Shown piece after piece: positions 1 to 7,979 of a DNA stretch of 64,000 nt; position 1 is the stretch's first letter; each line of letters opens with the position of its first letter. Made by a program: the position numbers and the translations under genes. This DNA is from Allobosea psychrotolerans (lineage in GTDB: Bacteria; Pseudomonadota; Alphaproteobacteria; Rhizobiales; Beijerinckiaceae): assembly GCF_002917105.1 (NCBI RefSeq), contig NZ_PQFZ01000002.1, positions 468,781 through 532,780 of the forward strand, in the 5' to 3' direction. Below the pieces are notes generated by a model. It searched no databases and was not told the DNA's origin. It was given only the letters and a program-made list of their open reading frames with translations.

Positions 1-133
1 CCCCTTCCAGGCCGAGCACGTCGACGACGTCACCCGGCATGACGCGGCAGAGAAAGAAAGTCAGCATGACGATGAAGCAAGCCTGGAGGAGGCCTCGCAG
101 CAGGCTGAATAGGACGGCGACGATGCGTGCCAT
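1..133 (-). CDS. Peptide-type ABC transporter permease, N-terminal part (DppB-like), cut by window edge
   Basis: Only the first 44 codons lie in the window. Read on the minus strand from the ATG at 133-131, the protein begins MARIVAVLFSLLRG, followed by a hydrophobic segment and then the motif RVMPGDVVDVLGLEG. An N-terminal helix followed by a PGDP-like motif is typical of the first permease of dipeptide/oligopeptide/nickel importers. It is the last visible gene of the leftward operon that starts with phnA, downstream of the DppC-like permease and separated from it by 113 bp that hold an interspersed repeat. By family knowledge it would pair with the DppC-like permease in the inner membrane. 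The ATPase genes presumably lie beyond the left edge. The identification rests on few residues but on strong context. Confidence 0.75.
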   Translation of the reverse strand, partial: MARIVAVLFSLLRGLLQACFIVMLTFFLCRVMPGDVVDVLGLEG

Positions 134-146
134 GATGATGCATCCT

Positions 147-239
147 GGAGCGTTTTCGAGCGAAGCGGATACCGATCCGCGTGAAAATATTGTGTTAAAA
201 CAAAAGCATAGAGTAATCTAACGATCCAATCGGATCGGA
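147..239 (+). repeat. Interspersed intergenic repeat, copy A
   Basis: This copy carries the core TTCGAGCGAAGCGGATACCG followed by CGCGTGAAAAT and an AT-rich tail with AAAACAAAAGCATAGAG. The same core recurs between genes near 24529, 35919 and 45839, and a related reverse-strand form lies at 22745. It fills the gap between two permease genes of the same operon, so it is transcribed and could affect messenger stability. No coding potential is evident. Confidence 0.7.
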
Positions 240-246
240 CATTGCG

Positions 247-1182
247 CTAGGCGATCGCGAGCGGCGGCTGGGCTGGAGCGGCGGGCTGCGCCTCATCGTC
301 CCCGCCAAGGCCCGGGGCTTCGGCGCGGACAGGATCGAGCCAGCGTCGCAGATGGTTGCCGACGACGGAGAGGCTGAGCGTCAACAGCACCAGCGCCACG
401 AGCGGCACCGCGATTGCGTGTGGGGCGCGTTCGACGAAACGGCTCGAATCCGCAATCATCCGGCCCCAGGTCGGCGCGTCCGGCGAGGAGCCGACGCCGA
501 GAAAGCTCAACACCGACTCCGTGACGATGCAGCGCGGCAAAATGATCGTAGCCTGGGTCACCAGGGTGCCGGCGATATTGGGCAGGATGTGACGACGCAG
601 GATATGCAGCCTGCCGCCGCAGAAGCTCGCCGCCGCCTGGACATAGTCCCGCGCCACCTCGCGCTTATAGGCCGCGCGCGTCACATAGGCGACGAGCGGC
701 GCAAAAGAGATCCCGAGCGCGAGGATCAGCGGCCCGGGGCCGCTGCCCAGGCCGACGATCAGCAGCAGGGCAAGCAGCGTGCCCGGAAGCGCGCGCACGA
801 GATCGATCAGTGAGAACAGGACAGCAGCCGGCCAACGCCCGAACGTCAGCGCAAGCAGGCCCAGCCCGGCGCCGATGGCGAAGGCGATCGCCGTGCCCGC
901 CAGGGAAATGCCGAATGTCGAGCGTGCCCCGTAGAGCAGCCGCGCGAAGACATCGCGGCCGAGATGGTCGGTACCGAGCGGGAAATCCGCGCTCGGCCCC
1001 TTGTTGATCTGCAGCAGGTCCTGGTCGAGCGGAGAATTCTCCGTCAGCCAGGGCGCAGCGAGGCCGGCCGCGACCACCAGCAGCACGATGGCGCAGGAGA
1101 GGACGAGGCCAGCCGGCCAACGACGACGCCGGGAAGGAGTTCGGCTGAGGCCGGCCTCCTGTGCTGAAGCCTGGATCGCCAT
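247..1182 (-). CDS. Peptide-type ABC transporter permease (DppC-like)
   Basis: Inner-membrane permease of about 311 residues for a family-5 solute importer. The start is placed at the ATG 1182-1180 (MAIQASAQEAG), because the longer frame upstream runs through the binding-protein gene and is arginine-rich shadow sequence. After a short basic cytoplasmic tail comes a long hydrophobic helix, a periplasmic segment with PLGTDHLGRDVFARLLYGAR, which is characteristic of DppC/OppC proteins, and then a set of membrane helices. A cytoplasmic EAA-type loop (AAASFCGGRLHILRRHILPN) would contact the ATPase. The gene lies 20 bp after the binding protein gene and ends in an arginine- and proline-containing tail. 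The family assignment is firm; the substrate is inferred from the phosphonate genes at the head of the operon. Confidence 0.9.
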   Translation of the reverse strand: MAIQASAQEAGLSRTPSRRRRWPAGLVLSCAIVLLVVAAGLAAPWLTENSPLDQDLLQINKGPSADFPLGTDHLGRDVFARLLYGARSTFGISLAGTAIAFAIGAGLGLLALTFGRWPAAVLFSLIDLVRALPGTLLALLLIVGLGSGPGPLILALGISFAPLVAYVTRAAYKREVARDYVQAAASFCGGRLHILRRHILPNIAGTLVTQATIILPRCIVTESVLSFLGVGSSPDAPTWGRMIADSSRFVERAPHAIAVPLVALVLLTLSLSVVGNHLRRWLDPVRAEAPGLGGDDEAQPAAPAQPPLAIA

Positions 1183-1202
1183 GGCGAGCCCCTCCTGTCC
1201 GG

Positions 1203-2753
1203 TCAGGCGTCGATCGTGGTGTGTGCGACGCCACCGCTCGCCCAGTGGCAAGCCCAGGTGAAGCCTGGGTCGTACCCCTTCACGCCCTTGCGGATCGCAA
1301 TCAGGCTCGGCGCATGGCCGAGTACGTAGAAATAGCCCTTCTCGATGATGCGCTGGGAGGCCTTGAGATAGGTCGCCTTGCGGTCGGCGGCGTCGGGCTC
1401 CTTGACGGCCTCGTCGATCAGCTTGTCGAGGTCGGGATCCTGGATACCGCCCCAAAGAACGGGATTGGGTCCGTCGCTCATCAGGCGGACATAGCGCAGG
1501 AAGATGTCGGAGCGCGGCCCCGACGCCATCGCGTTCATGTCCCAGTCGTATTGGCCGAGGCGCTTCTGCGCGGCGATGTCGTCGAGCGCGACATGGTTCA
1601 CCTTGAAGCCGAGCTTGCGCACCATCTGCACGACGACCTGCGCATAGGGTTCCTGCCAGGAAACGAACTCGATCACATGCTCGGCCGGCTTCACGCCGGC
1701 ATCAGCGAGCAGCTTCCTGGCCTGGTCGAGATCGAGCTTGCGGAACGCATCGGCGTCATGGCTCGCCTTGTCGAAATAGACATTCCCGGGCGTAACGATC
1801 TGATTGGTGACGATGCCCTTGTCGCCGCCGACGAAGTTCATGAAAGCGGCCTTGTCGACGGCCAGCGTCAACGCCTTGCGCACGCGCACATCGTCGAAGG
1901 GCTTGCGCGGCTTCCTGTTGTTGAAGGCGACGAAGTACCAGGTCGAATCTTTCAGGCCCGAGATGGTCGCGACGCCGGCTTTCTCCAGGCCTTCCGCCGC
2001 TTCGCGCTCGGCACTGATGATGTGCACGTCGCCGGCGCGCAGCGCGAGGCTCTTGTCGATGCCGTCGCGCAGGTCGAACTCGATCGCTTCCAGATGCGGC
2101 GCACCGCTTTTCCAGTAGTCGGCGAAGGCGGGGGCGAGCAGTTTCACCTTGGGCTGCCAGGTTCCGAAGGTGAAGGGGCCGGTGCCGATCGGCGTCTTGA
2201 TCGTCTCCTCCCAGCCCTCGGATTTCGGCGACAGGATCCAGAGTTCCGAGAGCAGGTTGAGGAAGGGCGAGTAGGGTTCCTGCAGGGTGACGGCAAGCGT
2301 GGTCGCATCCGGCGTTTCGAGCTTCACGACGCGCTTCATCGCCGAGACGAGCCAGCCGCCCTTCACCTTCGTCTTGACCCGCTCGAAATTGGCGGCAACG
2401 TCGGCGGCACTCATCACCTCGCCATTGTGGAATTTCACATTCGGCCTGACCTTGAAGCGATAGGTCAGCCCGTCCGGCGTCATCTCGAAGCTCTCGGCCA
2501 GGAACGGCTCGACCGATCCGTCAGCCGCGATCGAGGTCAGCGCCTCGGCATAGCATTGCTGCACGGCGATGCTGCCGGTGTGGCGGTGCGGGTCGGAGGT
2601 GTCGAGGCCGAGCGTGGCGTATTTGAGCACGCCCTTGCGGGCGGCCTGGCCGAAAGCCTCGACAGGCAGGACGGCAAGGGCGCCGGCGAGGCCGGCGGCC
2701 CGGGCAAGGAAGCTGCGGCGGTCGAGACCGCGATCATTGGTGAAGCTGGTCAT
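1203..2753 (-). CDS. Family-5 ABC transporter substrate-binding protein with Tat-type signal
   Basis: Periplasmic solute-binding protein (SBP_bac_5, the peptide/nickel/opine type) of about 516 residues. The N-terminus carries a twin-arginine motif DRRSFLARAAG followed by an alanine- and leucine-rich stretch ending GQA, so export by the Tat route is likely. Family hallmarks include YRFKVRPNVKFHNGE, the GTGPF turn, and a region near residue 280 with DDVRVRKALTLAVDK. The start at 2753 is preferred over the ATG at 2774 because it leaves a normal signal peptide. The gene sits 29 bp after the nucleotide-pyrophosphatase-like gene and 20 bp before the DppC-like permease. Family members bind peptides, nickel chelates, sugars or opines. 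Here the operon suggests a phosphonate or phosphorylated ligand, which is inference. Confidence 0.9.
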   Translation of the reverse strand: MTSFTNDRGLDRRSFLARAAGLAGALAVLPVEAFGQAARKGVLKYATLGLDTSDPHRHTGSIAVQQCYAEALTSIAADGSVEPFLAESFEMTPDGLTYRFKVRPNVKFHNGEVMSAADVAANFERVKTKVKGGWLVSAMKRVVKLETPDATTLAVTLQEPYSPFLNLLSELWILSPKSEGWEETIKTPIGTGPFTFGTWQPKVKLLAPAFADYWKSGAPHLEAIEFDLRDGIDKSLALRAGDVHIISAEREAAEGLEKAGVATISGLKDSTWYFVAFNNRKPRKPFDDVRVRKALTLAVDKAAFMNFVGGDKGIVTNQIVTPGNVYFDKASHDADAFRKLDLDQARKLLADAGVKPAEHVIEFVSWQEPYAQVVVQMVRKLGFKVNHVALDDIAAQKRLGQYDWDMNAMASGPRSDIFLRYVRLMSDGPNPVLWGGIQDPDLDKLIDEAVKEPDAADRKATYLKASQRIIEKGYFYVLGHAPSLIAIRKGVKGYDPGFTWACHWASGGVAHTTIDA

Positions 2754-2782
2754 GGCTGCGTGTCCGATCGTCATTGCAGGGG

Positions 2783-4063
2783 TCAGAGGCGTGTCTGCAG
2801 CGGCCGGCCGTCCAGGCCGTCCGTGTCATGTCCGAGAAAGGCGAGAAGCGTCGGAGCGAGGTCGATCGCGGAGGTTGTCTCGGCGATCACGGCGCCGGCT
2901 TCAAAACCGGGGCCGTCCAGCATCAGGACCGGCGATTGCTCGTAGCGCCCAAGCCCACCATGCTGGCCGCAGCCGAGCCGGTCAGGCTTGCCGCCCGCAG
3001 GTTTGGCCGCCAGGCTGAGGCCTGGAACGCCATATTCATTGACCGCCTCGTCATCGGCGGCCATGGCTACGGCGAAAGCGAGATGTCCGCCGGCCGGCAC
3101 GCCGAACGCCTCGAAATCATCCGGCGTGATCAGGCGGCCGACCCAGGGGCGATCGGCCAGGAAGCGGCCGAGCCCCTCGATCCGGTCATGATGCTCCGGA
3201 TCGACATAGATCAGCGCCGCGGTACCGTTCGGAGCGACCACGACATCGGCCGAGTCCGGCGCGGCCTTGAGGCCGGCAGTGACCAGCTCGGCCACGATGT
3301 CGACGACGCCGGTGACGGTCTGGTGGCCATGGTCCGAGCCGACGAGGAGCAGGATCTCTTCACCTCGCAACCGGGCGGCAGCGACGGCAGCAATGACCGC
3401 GCCGGCATGGGCATCGGCCCGGCGCAGAGCCTCGTGATGCGGCGGCGAGCCGAGTGGGCAGTCATGCTGGGTCGTGTCGGGATGCCCCAGCCAGGCGAGC
3501 GCCAATGCGGGAGCACCGACCTCGATCGCTTCAGTCACGAAACGAGCGACGAGAGCGGCATCGCCGTCGAGATCGCCAGCGATCGTCAAGGCCCGCTCGC
3601 CGGTCATCGGCTCCCGGCCCGGCCCGAGGCTGCCGGCACGGTGATAGACATGGCCGTGGCCGAGCGGATCATGCAGATAGGCAGCCCCGGGCGAGACATT
3701 GTTGTAGATCACGACGCCACCCGTCAGGGCGAGGCGCTCTGCGAGCGTCGGCATAGCCAGCGCCGCACCGGTCAGGCGCTGCTTCTCGGCGATGAACTCC
3801 GGCTTGCCGGCGTCGAAGAGGGCAAGCGCACCATGCTCCACCATCGCAATCGTGTTGCCGGCCAGCCCATGCCGGGCGGGCCAGCAGCCCGTCGCAACGC
3901 TCGACGAAACGACACGTGTCACGGATGGAAAGACCGAACGGTGTTGCTCGCACCAGTTCGCCCGCTCCCGGAAGGCAGCGAGCCGAGGCATCAGCGCTGG
4001 CGTGACGAAGTCCCGGCGCAGCCCGTCGAGCATGAGGAGAACAGCACGGCGTTGCTTCGTCAT
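2783..4063 (-). CDS. Alkaline phosphatase superfamily protein (type I phosphodiesterase/nucleotide pyrophosphatase-like)
   Basis: A 426-residue soluble enzyme of the alkaline phosphatase superfamily. The whole two-metal site can be read: Asp13 in LMLDG, the nucleophile Thr49 in FPSVTR, Asp196 and His200 in GHPDTTQHD, Asp244-His245 in GSDHGH, and His368 in GQHGG. This arrangement matches nucleotide pyrophosphatase/phosphodiesterase and phosphonoacetate hydrolase enzymes. There is no signal peptide, so it is probably cytoplasmic. It starts only 3 bp after the phnA stop, indicating translational coupling. It may hydrolyse a phosphodiester, a phosphonate monoester or another C-P compound imported by the downstream transporter. 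The exact substrate cannot be read from the sequence. Confidence 0.85.
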   Translation of the reverse strand: MTKQRRAVLLMLDGLRRDFVTPALMPRLAAFRERANWCEQHRSVFPSVTRVVSSSVATGCWPARHGLAGNTIAMVEHGALALFDAGKPEFIAEKQRLTGAALAMPTLAERLALTGGVVIYNNVSPGAAYLHDPLGHGHVYHRAGSLGPGREPMTGERALTIAGDLDGDAALVARFVTEAIEVGAPALALAWLGHPDTTQHDCPLGSPPHHEALRRADAHAGAVIAAVAAARLRGEEILLLVGSDHGHQTVTGVVDIVAELVTAGLKAAPDSADVVVAPNGTAALIYVDPEHHDRIEGLGRFLADRPWVGRLITPDDFEAFGVPAGGHLAFAVAMAADDEAVNEYGVPGLSLAAKPAGGKPDRLGCGQHGGLGRYEQSPVLMLDGPGFEAGAVIAETTSAIDLAPTLLAFLGHDTDGLDGRPLQTRL

Positions 4064-4066
4064 GGC

Positions 4067-5335
4067 TCAAACCTCCTCGCGGCACGCGCCGTTCAGCACG
4101 AAATCGAAGATGTCGTAGTTATGGAGCTGCTGCGTCGCGGCCTTGCGCCGATAGGCCGTGTTCAGCGGATGCGAGACCAGGAAGGGCACGTCCCGCTCGG
4201 CCAGGCTGCCATGCGAGCGCAGCCGCGTACCGGCCAGTTCGCCCAGCGCATGGGCGCCGTCATGGGTGCCCAGAGCAACGCCTTTGCTGGCGATGATCGC
4301 GACGTCCCCTTCCCGTTCGATCGGCTGGTCGAAGCGGCGGCACATCTCCTCGCGCAGGAGCGCGAGCTGGACGCCGGGCAGCCGGCCCAGGAAGCCGCGG
4401 ACCTCGTCATGGTCTTGATCGCCCAGAATATGGACGCGCACGAAACCGCCGAGCGCACCGTGATGGCGCACGAACGGATCGGTGATCGGGCAGATCACGC
4501 GCGTCGCGCCCACGCCATAGCGGGCGTCCAGGCAGTCGCCGAGATAGAGGATGTTCGGGGAGCCGTCGGCGAGCGAGAGATCCGTCATGCCGTGATCGGC
4601 GACGATGCCGACCGTCGCGCCGGCGTCGAGAAACGCCCCGACGCGCGCATCGACGGCGCGGATGAAGGCGTCCGACTCCGGCGCGCCCGGCGCATGGGCG
4701 TGCTGCACGAAATCCGACAGCGACAGATAAAGAACTTGCGCACGGCCGCTTTGGAGCAGGCGCAGGCCGGCATCGAGCACGAACAGCGAAAGCTCGGGCG
4801 AATACTGGTCTGGAACAGGCTGTCCGGCCTGTGCTTCCTCCCCTGAAATGCCGTGCTCCGCGACGGTGCAGGAGGCGGCTTTCTCGGCGGAGAAGGCGAT
4901 GCCCTGGCGGCCCTCGCCCGCCAATCCGACGGCAAGCGCCTTGCGCAGCTTGTCCTTGGCCGTGACGGCAGCGACCTTCACGCCTATCTGGGCGAGGCTG
5001 GCGAGGATCGTCGGCGCGCGCAGCGGCCCGGCATCGGTCATCATGACCTCAAGGCCGGTCGCGCGGTCATACCAGTAATTGCCGGAGACCCCATGGACGC
5101 TGGGTGGCGCACCGCAGACGATCGAGACATTGTTGGGATTGGTGAAGCTCGGCATGGCCGAATGCGCGCTGGCATAGAGGCCGTGCGCCGCCATGGCGGA
5201 AAGGCGCGGAGAAATACCCCTTATCGCCGCATCCGCAAGATATGACGGGTCCATTCCATCATAGCAGATCACGACCTTAGGGGATGACGGCACGCAATAG
5301 CCGCGTTTATTGACCTCTACCGGCGTATTAAGCAT
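4067..5335 (-). CDS. phnA: Phosphonoacetate hydrolase
   Basis: Zinc-dependent hydrolase that splits phosphonoacetate into acetate and phosphate (EC 3.11.1.2). The 422-residue protein shows the family fold and all expected metal ligands: Asp26 in VICYDGMDP, the nucleophile Thr65 in SFTNPNN, Asp208 and His212 in SLSDFVQH, Asp247-His248 in VADHGM, and His375 in LRSHGS. The spacing follows the characterised PhnA enzymes almost exactly. The N-terminal segment VEVNKRGYCVP is also typical of this enzyme. It is the first gene of a leftward operon with a second superfamily member and an ABC importer, and faces a LysR regulator as in known phnA/phnR loci. The GAGGA ribosome binding site lies in a perfect hairpin just before the start. 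Confidence in the enzyme is high. Confidence 0.92.
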   Translation of the reverse strand: MLNTPVEVNKRGYCVPSSPKVVICYDGMDPSYLADAAIRGISPRLSAMAAHGLYASAHSAMPSFTNPNNVSIVCGAPPSVHGVSGNYWYDRATGLEVMMTDAGPLRAPTILASLAQIGVKVAAVTAKDKLRKALAVGLAGEGRQGIAFSAEKAASCTVAEHGISGEEAQAGQPVPDQYSPELSLFVLDAGLRLLQSGRAQVLYLSLSDFVQHAHAPGAPESDAFIRAVDARVGAFLDAGATVGIVADHGMTDLSLADGSPNILYLGDCLDARYGVGATRVICPITDPFVRHHGALGGFVRVHILGDQDHDEVRGFLGRLPGVQLALLREEMCRRFDQPIEREGDVAIIASKGVALGTHDGAHALGELAGTRLRSHGSLAERDVPFLVSHPLNTAYRRKAATQQLHNYDIFDFVLNGACREEV

Positions 5336-5340
5336 GTAAT

Positions 5341-5366
5341 CCTCAGCATTTTTACTTTTGCTGAGG
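5341..5366 (-). promoter_or_regulatory. Perfect 8-bp hairpin burying the phnA Shine-Dalgarno sequence
   Basis: On the plus strand CCTCAGCA (5341-5348) and TGCTGAGG (5359-5366) form a perfect inverted repeat around a 10-base A/T-rich loop. Read on the phnA strand, the 3' arm contains GAGG followed by ATTAC and the phnA ATG, so the ribosome binding site is inside the stem. As RNA this could limit translation; as DNA it could be an operator. The sequence facts are direct and the role is inferred. Confidence 0.6.
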
Positions 5367-5380
5367 CCATATTTACCTAT

Positions 5381-5396
5381 TTACGGCAAGATGTAA
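5381..5396. promoter_or_regulatory. Candidate LysR-type operator between phnA and its divergent regulator
   Basis: TTAC and GTAA half-sites (5381-5384 and 5393-5396) flank eight bases in the 102-bp divergent gap. A short AT-containing dyad in this position is what a LysR-type activator would use, but the classical T-N11-A pattern is not exact. It is offered as the best visible candidate. Confidence 0.35.
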
Positions 5397-5437
5397 GCGA
5401 TTTATGTTCAGCCGAATTTGAGTTAAGGTCACATTCG

Positions 5438-6304
5438 ATGTCGCATTTACCTTCACTGCGCGCCCTTGCGACCCTGGAGGCCGTAGTGCGCACCGGCAAC
5501 ATCGTGGCAGCGGCAGATGAACTCTGTGTGACACCGGGCGCCATCAGCAAGCAGCTCGGGCAATTGCAGGAGGTGATCGACGAGCCCCTCTTCGAGAAAG
5601 GGCACCGCCTCCGTCCGACGCCGCTCGCCACCGAGCTCGCACAGGCCATCGGAGCAGGCCTGCTGCAGATCCGCGACGGCTGGGAAGCCGCATCGCGGAA
5701 CGGGCAGCGGCGCGTCCTGACGCTGGCCGCCAATACCACGCTCTCGGTTCACTGGATCATGCCGCGATTGGTGGATGTGGAAGTGGCGGCGGGAGGACGC
5801 GCCATACGCGTCTCGCCACTCCACACCACGGATGACTGGCAGCACGCACAATTCGATATCGGCATCCTGCGCAACGCCTGGAAACCCGAAGGCTGGCAAT
5901 ATCGTGAGATCGGTATCGAGCGGTTGACCCTGCTCGCTCCGCCTGATCGGGCGGAGGCGCTGCGGCGAACCGGGCCTGCCGGTCTCGAGGCCGAAACCGT
6001 CTTCGTCGCCGACACTCGCGGCGGCGAACTCGAAAGCTGGCTCGCAATCGCGGGAATCGGAAAACCGGCGACCATCCGGTCCACGCCGCATTTTTACATT
6101 GCGGCGCAGGCGGCCATGGCGGGACAGGGCTGCATCATCGCTCCGCCCCTGGTGCTGGCCGACCTCATCGAGCAAGGCCGGCTCGCCGCGCCGTTTCCCG
6201 ACATCATCTCGAAGGGGGCGACCCTGACAGCCGTCTTCGACCCGAGCCGCTGCAAGGCAGCTTTCGTCGAAAAGCTGTTGGGGGCTCTGTTTCGGGACTT
6301 CTGA
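5438..6304 (+). CDS. LysR-family transcriptional regulator of the phosphonoacetate operon (PhnR-like)
   Basis: A 288-residue LysR regulator of the GcvA/AmpR-like subgroup. An N-terminal winged helix-turn-helix spans about residues 4-64 (ALATLEAVVRTGNIVAAADE, then VTPGAISKQLGQLQ). It is followed by a linker helix and a periplasmic-binding-like effector domain from about residue 90. The gene is divergent from phnA with 102 bp between the starts. Known phosphonoacetate loci pair phnA with a LysR activator responding to phosphonoacetate, so this is the obvious regulator of the leftward operon. The start at 5438 fits the HTH position. Effector identity is inferred from neighbourhood. Confidence 0.88.
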   Translation: MSHLPSLRALATLEAVVRTGNIVAAADELCVTPGAISKQLGQLQEVIDEPLFEKGHRLRPTPLATELAQAIGAGLLQIRDGWEAASRNGQRRVLTLAANTTLSVHWIMPRLVDVEVAAGGRAIRVSPLHTTDDWQHAQFDIGILRNAWKPEGWQYREIGIERLTLLAPPDRAEALRRTGPAGLEAETVFVADTRGGELESWLAIAGIGKPATIRSTPHFYIAAQAAMAGQGCIIAPPLVLADLIEQGRLAAPFPDIISKGATLTAVFDPSRCKAAFVEKLLGALFRDF

Positions 6305-6343
6305 GGTCGATCGAAGGCTCTAAAATCCGAACGCTCGGTGCGG

Positions 6344-7084
6344 CTAGCCGCCGAGCTGTCCGATGCGGGCGAGCGCCGCTGCAAAACCATTGAGCGAGAT
6401 GTTGAAGGCGACAGGGTCGCCGCTGGAGAGGTTCAGCGCGGCGGCGGTCAAGGTCTTGCCGGTCTTCATCGCCTCGGTGGCGACCGTCGGAAACGACACC
6501 GGAAGCAGGCAGCCTGCGGGAATGCAGGTCGAGAAGCGCAGGCCCTGACCGAGATCCTTGTCGTCGAGCCGCAGGATCGCGCCGTTTTCGAGCTTCAATC
6601 CGAACGGCATCAGGATCGTGCCGTCGGCACGGCCGTCCCGCGGCGTACGAAGCTCGATCGCGAAGAGGCGCTGATTGTTCTGACTATTGCCCTGCGACTG
6701 GGCGAGCACGCAGAGTTTCTGCCCCTCGGTGACGCGGCAATCGACCGTCCAGTCGCCATAGCTCTCATTGATGGCGCTGGCGCCATTGGGAAGTGTCGCC
6801 GGCCCGGACGCGGGCTGGCTCACGGAAGGCACTTGGGGTTGAGCCTGGGCCTGCGTTGCTGCCTGTGGCGGACGCGCGGGCGGCCTGACCGCGACCGGCT
6901 TGGGAGCGGGCTTCGGCGGCGCAACTCGCCTGGCGGCCTCGGGCTTGGCCGCGGGGGCTTCCTCCGGGACGTCGCCGGCGGGAGCATCCTGCGCGGATGC
7001 CCAACGGGGCAGGGAAACGCAGATCGCGATAGCGGCGAGGCCGACAAAAAGGAGAAGCGGAAGGCGGCGGCGTTCGCGGGACAT
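6344..7084 (-). CDS. IalB-family (invasion-associated locus B) exported protein
   Basis: A 246-residue exported protein. A basic start (MSRERRR) and a hydrophobic helix form a signal peptide ending near ALSA-like WASAQ at about residue 32. An alanine/proline-rich linker of about 60 residues follows, and then the IalB domain from about residue 105 (YGDWTVDCR to the end). Conserved cysteines appear in DCRV, KLCV and the CIPAGC motif, suggesting disulfides in the periplasm. IalB proteins are widespread in Hyphomicrobiales; the name comes from Bartonella but the molecular role is unclear. The gene is convergent with the LysR gene and 34 bp downstream of the FhuC-like gene on the same strand. Nothing links it functionally to either neighbour. 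Confidence 0.85.
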   Translation of the reverse strand: MSRERRRLPLLLFVGLAAIAICVSLPRWASAQDAPAGDVPEEAPAAKPEAARRVAPPKPAPKPVAVRPPARPPQAATQAQAQPQVPSVSQPASGPATLPNGASAINESYGDWTVDCRVTEGQKLCVLAQSQGNSQNNQRLFAIELRTPRDGRADGTILMPFGLKLENGAILRLDDKDLGQGLRFSTCIPAGCLLPVSFPTVATEAMKTGKTLTAAALNLSSGDPVAFNISLNGFAAALARIGQLGG

Positions 7085-7118
7085 GGTCTGGCTCTTGAAT
7101 ATGGGCGTCGGGTTGAGT

Positions 7119-7979
7119 TCAGCGGACGAAGGCGAGCGGACGTGCCGTGTCGGGATGAGGCATCACGCCCATCCCCACGCCGTAGATGGCCTCGAGTTGT
7201 CCAGGCGTGAGGATGTCGTCGGGCGCGCCGCGCGCAATCAGCCTTCCCGAATGCAGGGCGATGATCTCGTCGCAGAAGCGCGCGGCCATGTTGACGTCGT
7301 GCAACACGATGACGACGCCGAGGCCGCGCTCGCTGGACAGGCGATGCACCAGTGAGAGCACCTCGACCTGATGGGAGACGTCGAGCGCCGAGATCGGCTC
7401 GTCGAGCAGCAGGCACTCCGCATCCTGCGCGACCAGCATGGCGATCCAGACGCGCTGGCGCTCACCGCCTGACAGCGTATCGACGAGACGGTCGGCAAAA
7501 AGCTCGACATCGGTCAGCGCCATCGCCTCAGCGACCTTCTCGCGATCGACGGCCCCGAAGCGCCCGAGCGCGCCATGCCAGGGATAGCGACCGAGCGCGA
7601 CCAGTTCCCTGACCAGCATGCCGGAGGCCGGCGGCGTCTGCTGCGGCAGATAGGCGACCTTGCGGGCGAAGGGCCTGTCGCCCCAGTCGCCAAGCGCCTT
7701 GCCTTCGAAGCGGACCGTGCCGCCGCTCGCCGGCTGCTGGCGGGCAAGGATCTTGACCAAAGTCGATTTGCCCGAGCCGTTATGGCCGACCAGCCCGACC
7801 ACGCGCCGGGCCGGCAGGTTAAGCGTCAGCGGCTCCAGAAGCACTCGCCCGGGAATCGAGAAGGAGACCGCATCGAGAGCAAACAGGGCCTCCTCGGCGG
7901 CGGAGGCCGGCCAGGACCCTGCCCGCCCCGAAAAGGCGGTCTCGGCAAGGCTGGAGGCGGTCTTGAACAACGGCTTCAT
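7119..7979 (-). CDS. fhuC: Ferric hydroxamate-type ABC transporter ATP-binding protein (FhuC-like)
   Basis: Cytoplasmic ATPase of an iron-siderophore importer, 286 residues. It has Walker A GHNGSGKST (residues 65-73), signature LSGGERQ (169-175), Walker B LLLDEP and the D-loop SALD. The stretch GRYPWHGALGRFGAVDREK closely follows the E. coli FhuC sequence as I recall it, which supports ferric hydroxamate uptake. It has an extra N-terminal tail of about 30 residues, so a later start is possible. No fhuB or fhuD lies beside it; the complete siderophore operon at 9311-14293 already has its own ATPase. It may serve permeases encoded elsewhere. An Irr-like box is found 145 bp upstream. Confidence 0.85.
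   Translation of the reverse strand: MKPLFKTASSLAETAFSGRAGSWPASAAEEALFALDAVSFSIPGRVLLEPLTLNLPARRVVGLVGHNGSGKSTLVKILARQQPASGGTVRFEGKALGDWGDRPFARKVAYLPQQTPPASGMLVRELVALGRYPWHGALGRFGAVDREKVAEAMALTDVELFADRLVDTLSGGERQRVWIAMLVAQDAECLLLDEPISALDVSHQVEVLSLVHRLSSERGLGVVIVLHDVNMAARFCDEIIALHSGRLIARGAPDDILTPGQLEAIYGVGMGVMPHPDTARPLAFVR

Noticed and set aside
39..221. Small plus-strand frame at the left edge
   Set aside because: It is arginine/methionine-rich and lies antisense to the permease start and across repeat copy A.
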